From Anaerobacillus alkaliphilus (GTDB lineage Bacteria; Bacillota; Bacilli; Bacillales; Anaerobacillaceae): a stretch of 64,000 nt of DNA. How positions within the stretch are numbered: the stretch's first letter is position 1; each line of letters begins with the position of its first letter. Under the pieces are notes generated by a model. That model searched no databases and was not told the origin of the DNA. It saw only the letters and a program-made list of their open reading frames with translations. Location of the stretch: the NCBI RefSeq assembly GCF_004116265.1, contig NZ_QOUX01000046.1:372001-436000 (forward strand). The letters are read 5' to 3'. Shown here piece by piece: positions 62,419 through 64,000 of this stretch. A program made the position numbers and the translations under genes.

Positions 62419-63636
62419 GTGAACGCCTCAAAATTAAAAACAATTATTCTCGCCTCAAGCGCAACTATTATGGCAGCTTCCTTAATGGTTTTTCCAAAGG
62501 AATCCTTTGAAGCTTCATTGCGCGGATTGACAATGTGGTGGGAAGTGGTTTTCCCATCATTATTACCTTTCTTTATCGTGTCAGAGTTTTTAATTGGTTT
62601 TGGAGTTGTTAGTTTCCTTGGTACTCTTCTCGAACCACTAATGCGTCCCCTATTTAGAGTGCCAGGTGTCGGTGGTTTTGTCTGGGCAATGGGACTTGCG
62701 TCAGGATATCCAGCTGGTGCAAAGCTAACAGCAAGACTAAGACAAGAAAATAAGTTAACTGCCATTGAGGCTGAAAGGCTTGTTTCTTTCACCAATTCAT
62801 CCAACCCGTTATTCATTTTCGGTGCAATTGCAGTTGGTTTCTTTCATAATCCAGCTTTAGGAATAGTCTTAGCCTTATCACATTATCTAGGCAATTTTTG
62901 TGTTGGTCTTGTCATGAGATTCCATGGTAGTAAAAAAGAAGAGACAACTCAAAAAGATAAAGATAATAAGCTTTCCTTAAAAACTGCTCTTCACATGCTT
63001 CATCAAGAAAGATTAAAAGATGGAAGACCGATTGGAAAAATACTCGGCGATGCTGTTCAATCATCCGTGTCAACCCTATTAATGATCGGTGGATTTATTA
63101 TTTTATTTTCCGTTCTAAATCGATTATTAAGCCTTTTGGACATTACAACGTTGCTCTCCCTATTCGTATCTGTCATTTTAGCATTTTTTCATATGCCAAA
63201 TGAATTAAGCTTACCATTAATATCTGGTATCTTTGAAATAACGTTAGGTGGTCAGATGGCTAGTCAAACAGGTGCAGCAACCCTTTTTCAGCAAGTGATC
63301 ATAACTAGCTTTATCTTAGCGTTTAGTGGTTTTTCGGTACAAGCACAAGTTGCAAGCATTCTAGCTGAAACTGATATTCGTTTTAAGCCATTTTTTATTG
63401 CTAGGCTTTTCCATGGTCTTTTTGCTGCTTTCTTTACAGTTATTCTTTGGAAGCCATTGTACGTAGATCAACAATTGGTGGAAAAAGGCACCAACACAGT
63501 CCCCGTTTTTCTACAGGGAGAAACATACTCTGTCTTTCATAATATGTGGCAACTACTCCTAACATATGGCCAACTGGTTACATTAATAGCCTTAATGATA
63601 TATGTAGTTCTAACATTTAAAAAATTATCACCATAA
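62419..63636 (+). CDS. ylbJ: Sporulation integral membrane protein YlbJ
   Basis: A 405-residue protein with about eight membrane segments and two Gate (nucleoside-recognition) domains, seen as WWEVVFPSLLPFFIVSEFLIGFG (about 41-63) and GDAVQSSVSTLLMIGGFIILFSVLNR. It is needed for normal spore cortex or heat-resistant spores in B. subtilis, under sigma E. Its transported molecule, if any, is unknown. GTG at 62419 is the start, following AAGGGGG. It precedes a terminator and a MITE-like copy. Confidence 0.92.
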   Translation: MNASKLKTIILASSATIMAASLMVFPKESFEASLRGLTMWWEVVFPSLLPFFIVSEFLIGFGVVSFLGTLLEPLMRPLFRVPGVGGFVWAMGLASGYPAGAKLTARLRQENKLTAIEAERLVSFTNSSNPLFIFGAIAVGFFHNPALGIVLALSHYLGNFCVGLVMRFHGSKKEETTQKDKDNKLSLKTALHMLHQERLKDGRPIGKILGDAVQSSVSTLLMIGGFIILFSVLNRLLSLLDITTLLSLFVSVILAFFHMPNELSLPLISGIFEITLGGQMASQTGAATLFQQVIITSFILAFSGFSVQAQVASILAETDIRFKPFFIARLFHGLFAAFFTVILWKPLYVDQQLVEKGTNTVPVFLQGETYSVFHNMWQLLLTYGQLVTLIALMIYVVLTFKKLSP

Positions 63637-63667
63637 AAGAGGTCGACATATGTCCACCTCTTTTTAT
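63635..63667 (+). terminator. Intrinsic terminator of ylbJ
   Basis: AAAAGAGGT and GACA pair with TGTC and ACCTCTTTT around a short loop, followed by T residues. MITE-like copy 2 begins five bases later. Confidence 0.88.
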
Positions 63668-63671
63668 ATTA

Positions 63672-63863
63672 GGCTGTTTTCGCAAAGTTTGTTGCTTTCG
63701 TAAAAATCCCAAAAGCCGAATTTTTACACAAATTATTAAGAATTCACCACTAAATTAGTAAGTACTGCTCTTTTCTTACATAATTTATTGGCAGACTTCT
63801 TCATCTAGGGTATTTTTCCGATAATTTTAGGATAAAAAAGCCACAATTTTTAAGAAAAGAGCC
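63672..63863 (+). mobile_element. MITE-like element, copy 2 (ylbJ-coaD gap)
   Basis: This 192-bp segment matches the reverse complement of 24341-24533 along its whole length. It starts GGCTGTTTTCGCAAAG and ends GAAAAGAGCC, imperfect terminal inverted repeats. The internal hairpin GTAAAAATCC/GAATTTTTAC is kept with one mismatch. TTA lies at both borders. No reading frame of note. It follows the ylbJ terminator directly and lies after the coaD stop on the other strand. Confidence 0.8.
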
Positions 63864-63868
63864 TTACA

Positions 63869-64000
63869 TTATTTAAGTTTTAAAAATTTCTCTTTTAAAG
63901 CATTCTCCACTACTTCAGGAACAAGATCCCCAACTGGAGCATTGTATTTAGCAATTTCTTTAACAATGCTAGAGCTTAAATAAGAAAACTTATTATTTGT
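63869..64000 (-). CDS. coaD: Phosphopantetheine adenylyltransferase, C-terminal part (cut by window edge)
   Basis: Only 43 C-terminal residues are in the window: the frame reads [20 protein letters not shown] and continues [19 protein letters not shown]. The SSSIVKE helix and the V-P-x-x-V-x-x-A-L end are typical of bacterial CoaD, which adenylylates 4'-phosphopantetheine to dephospho-CoA. The catalytic N-terminal half lies past base 64000. Next to ylbJ, as ylbI(coaD)-ylbJ in B. subtilis. Confidence 0.92.
   Translation of the reverse strand, partial: TNNKFSYLSSSIVKEIAKYNAPVGDLVPEVVENALKEKFLKLK

Overview
The window is AT-rich chromosomal DNA from an endospore-forming member of the Bacillaceae (Bacillota). 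The support is gene content and order. It carries a complete division and cell-wall (dcw) cluster interleaved with sporulation genes (spoVD, spoVE, spoIIGA, sigE, sigG, gerR, ylbJ), a bacillithiol gene (bshC), an isoleucine T-box and a PyrR-attenuated pyr operon. The order matches the Bacillus subtilis stretch ylbI to yloB, read here in reverse. It differs from B. subtilis in having murF between murE and mraY, an extra enoyl-CoA hydratase-like gene beside rpmF, and a methyltransferase plus a two-gene ABC exporter between pyrE and rqcH. The species cannot be fixed from the sequence alone.

Layout, with most genes on the minus strand. 1-2456: start of a P-type Ca2+ ATPase gene (yloB) and divergent rqcH. 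2462-2720: a 7-bp tandem repeat of about 24 copies and a terminator. 2724-7206: heterodimeric ABC exporter and a SAM methyltransferase. 7253-19192: the whole UMP pathway, pyrR-pyrP-pyrB-pyrC-carA-carB-pyrK-pyrD-pyrF-pyrE, with one consensus promoter and three PyrR attenuators. 19189-24827: ylyB, lspA, ylyA and ileS with a T-box leader. 24843-28934: divIVA, ylmH, ylmG, sepF, ylmE, ylmD, ylmC. 29071-31719: sigG, sigE, spoIIGA. 32032-52523: the dcw cluster from ftsZ back to mraZ. 52688-63636: bshC, panE and the ylb genes. 63869-64000: 3' end of coaD.

The genes form a few functional blocks. The pyr operon makes UMP, and PyrR stops transcription when UMP or UTP is plentiful. The dcw block makes lipid II (MurE, MurF, MraY, MurD, MurG, MurB), flips or polymerises it (SpoVE, PbpB, SpoVD) and places the septum (FtsZ, FtsA, SepF, DivIVA, DivIB, FtsL). 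The spoIIG operon and sigG supply the early mother-cell and late forespore sigma factors. IleS charges tRNA-Ile under T-box control.

The most unusual content is non-coding. Two copies of an approximately 192-bp element with imperfect terminal inverted repeats each sit directly after the T-run of an intrinsic terminator, in the same orientation; one lies inside the ileS leader between the T-box and the ribosome binding site. A second family of AT-rich heptad elements occupies three intergenic gaps. The spoIIG promoter shows the 22-bp spacer and Spo0A-box-like sites expected of a Spo0A-driven promoter. The sigG ribosome binding site is buried in a small hairpin before a TTG start. I found no prophage, CRISPR array, rRNA, tRNA or autonomous insertion sequence.
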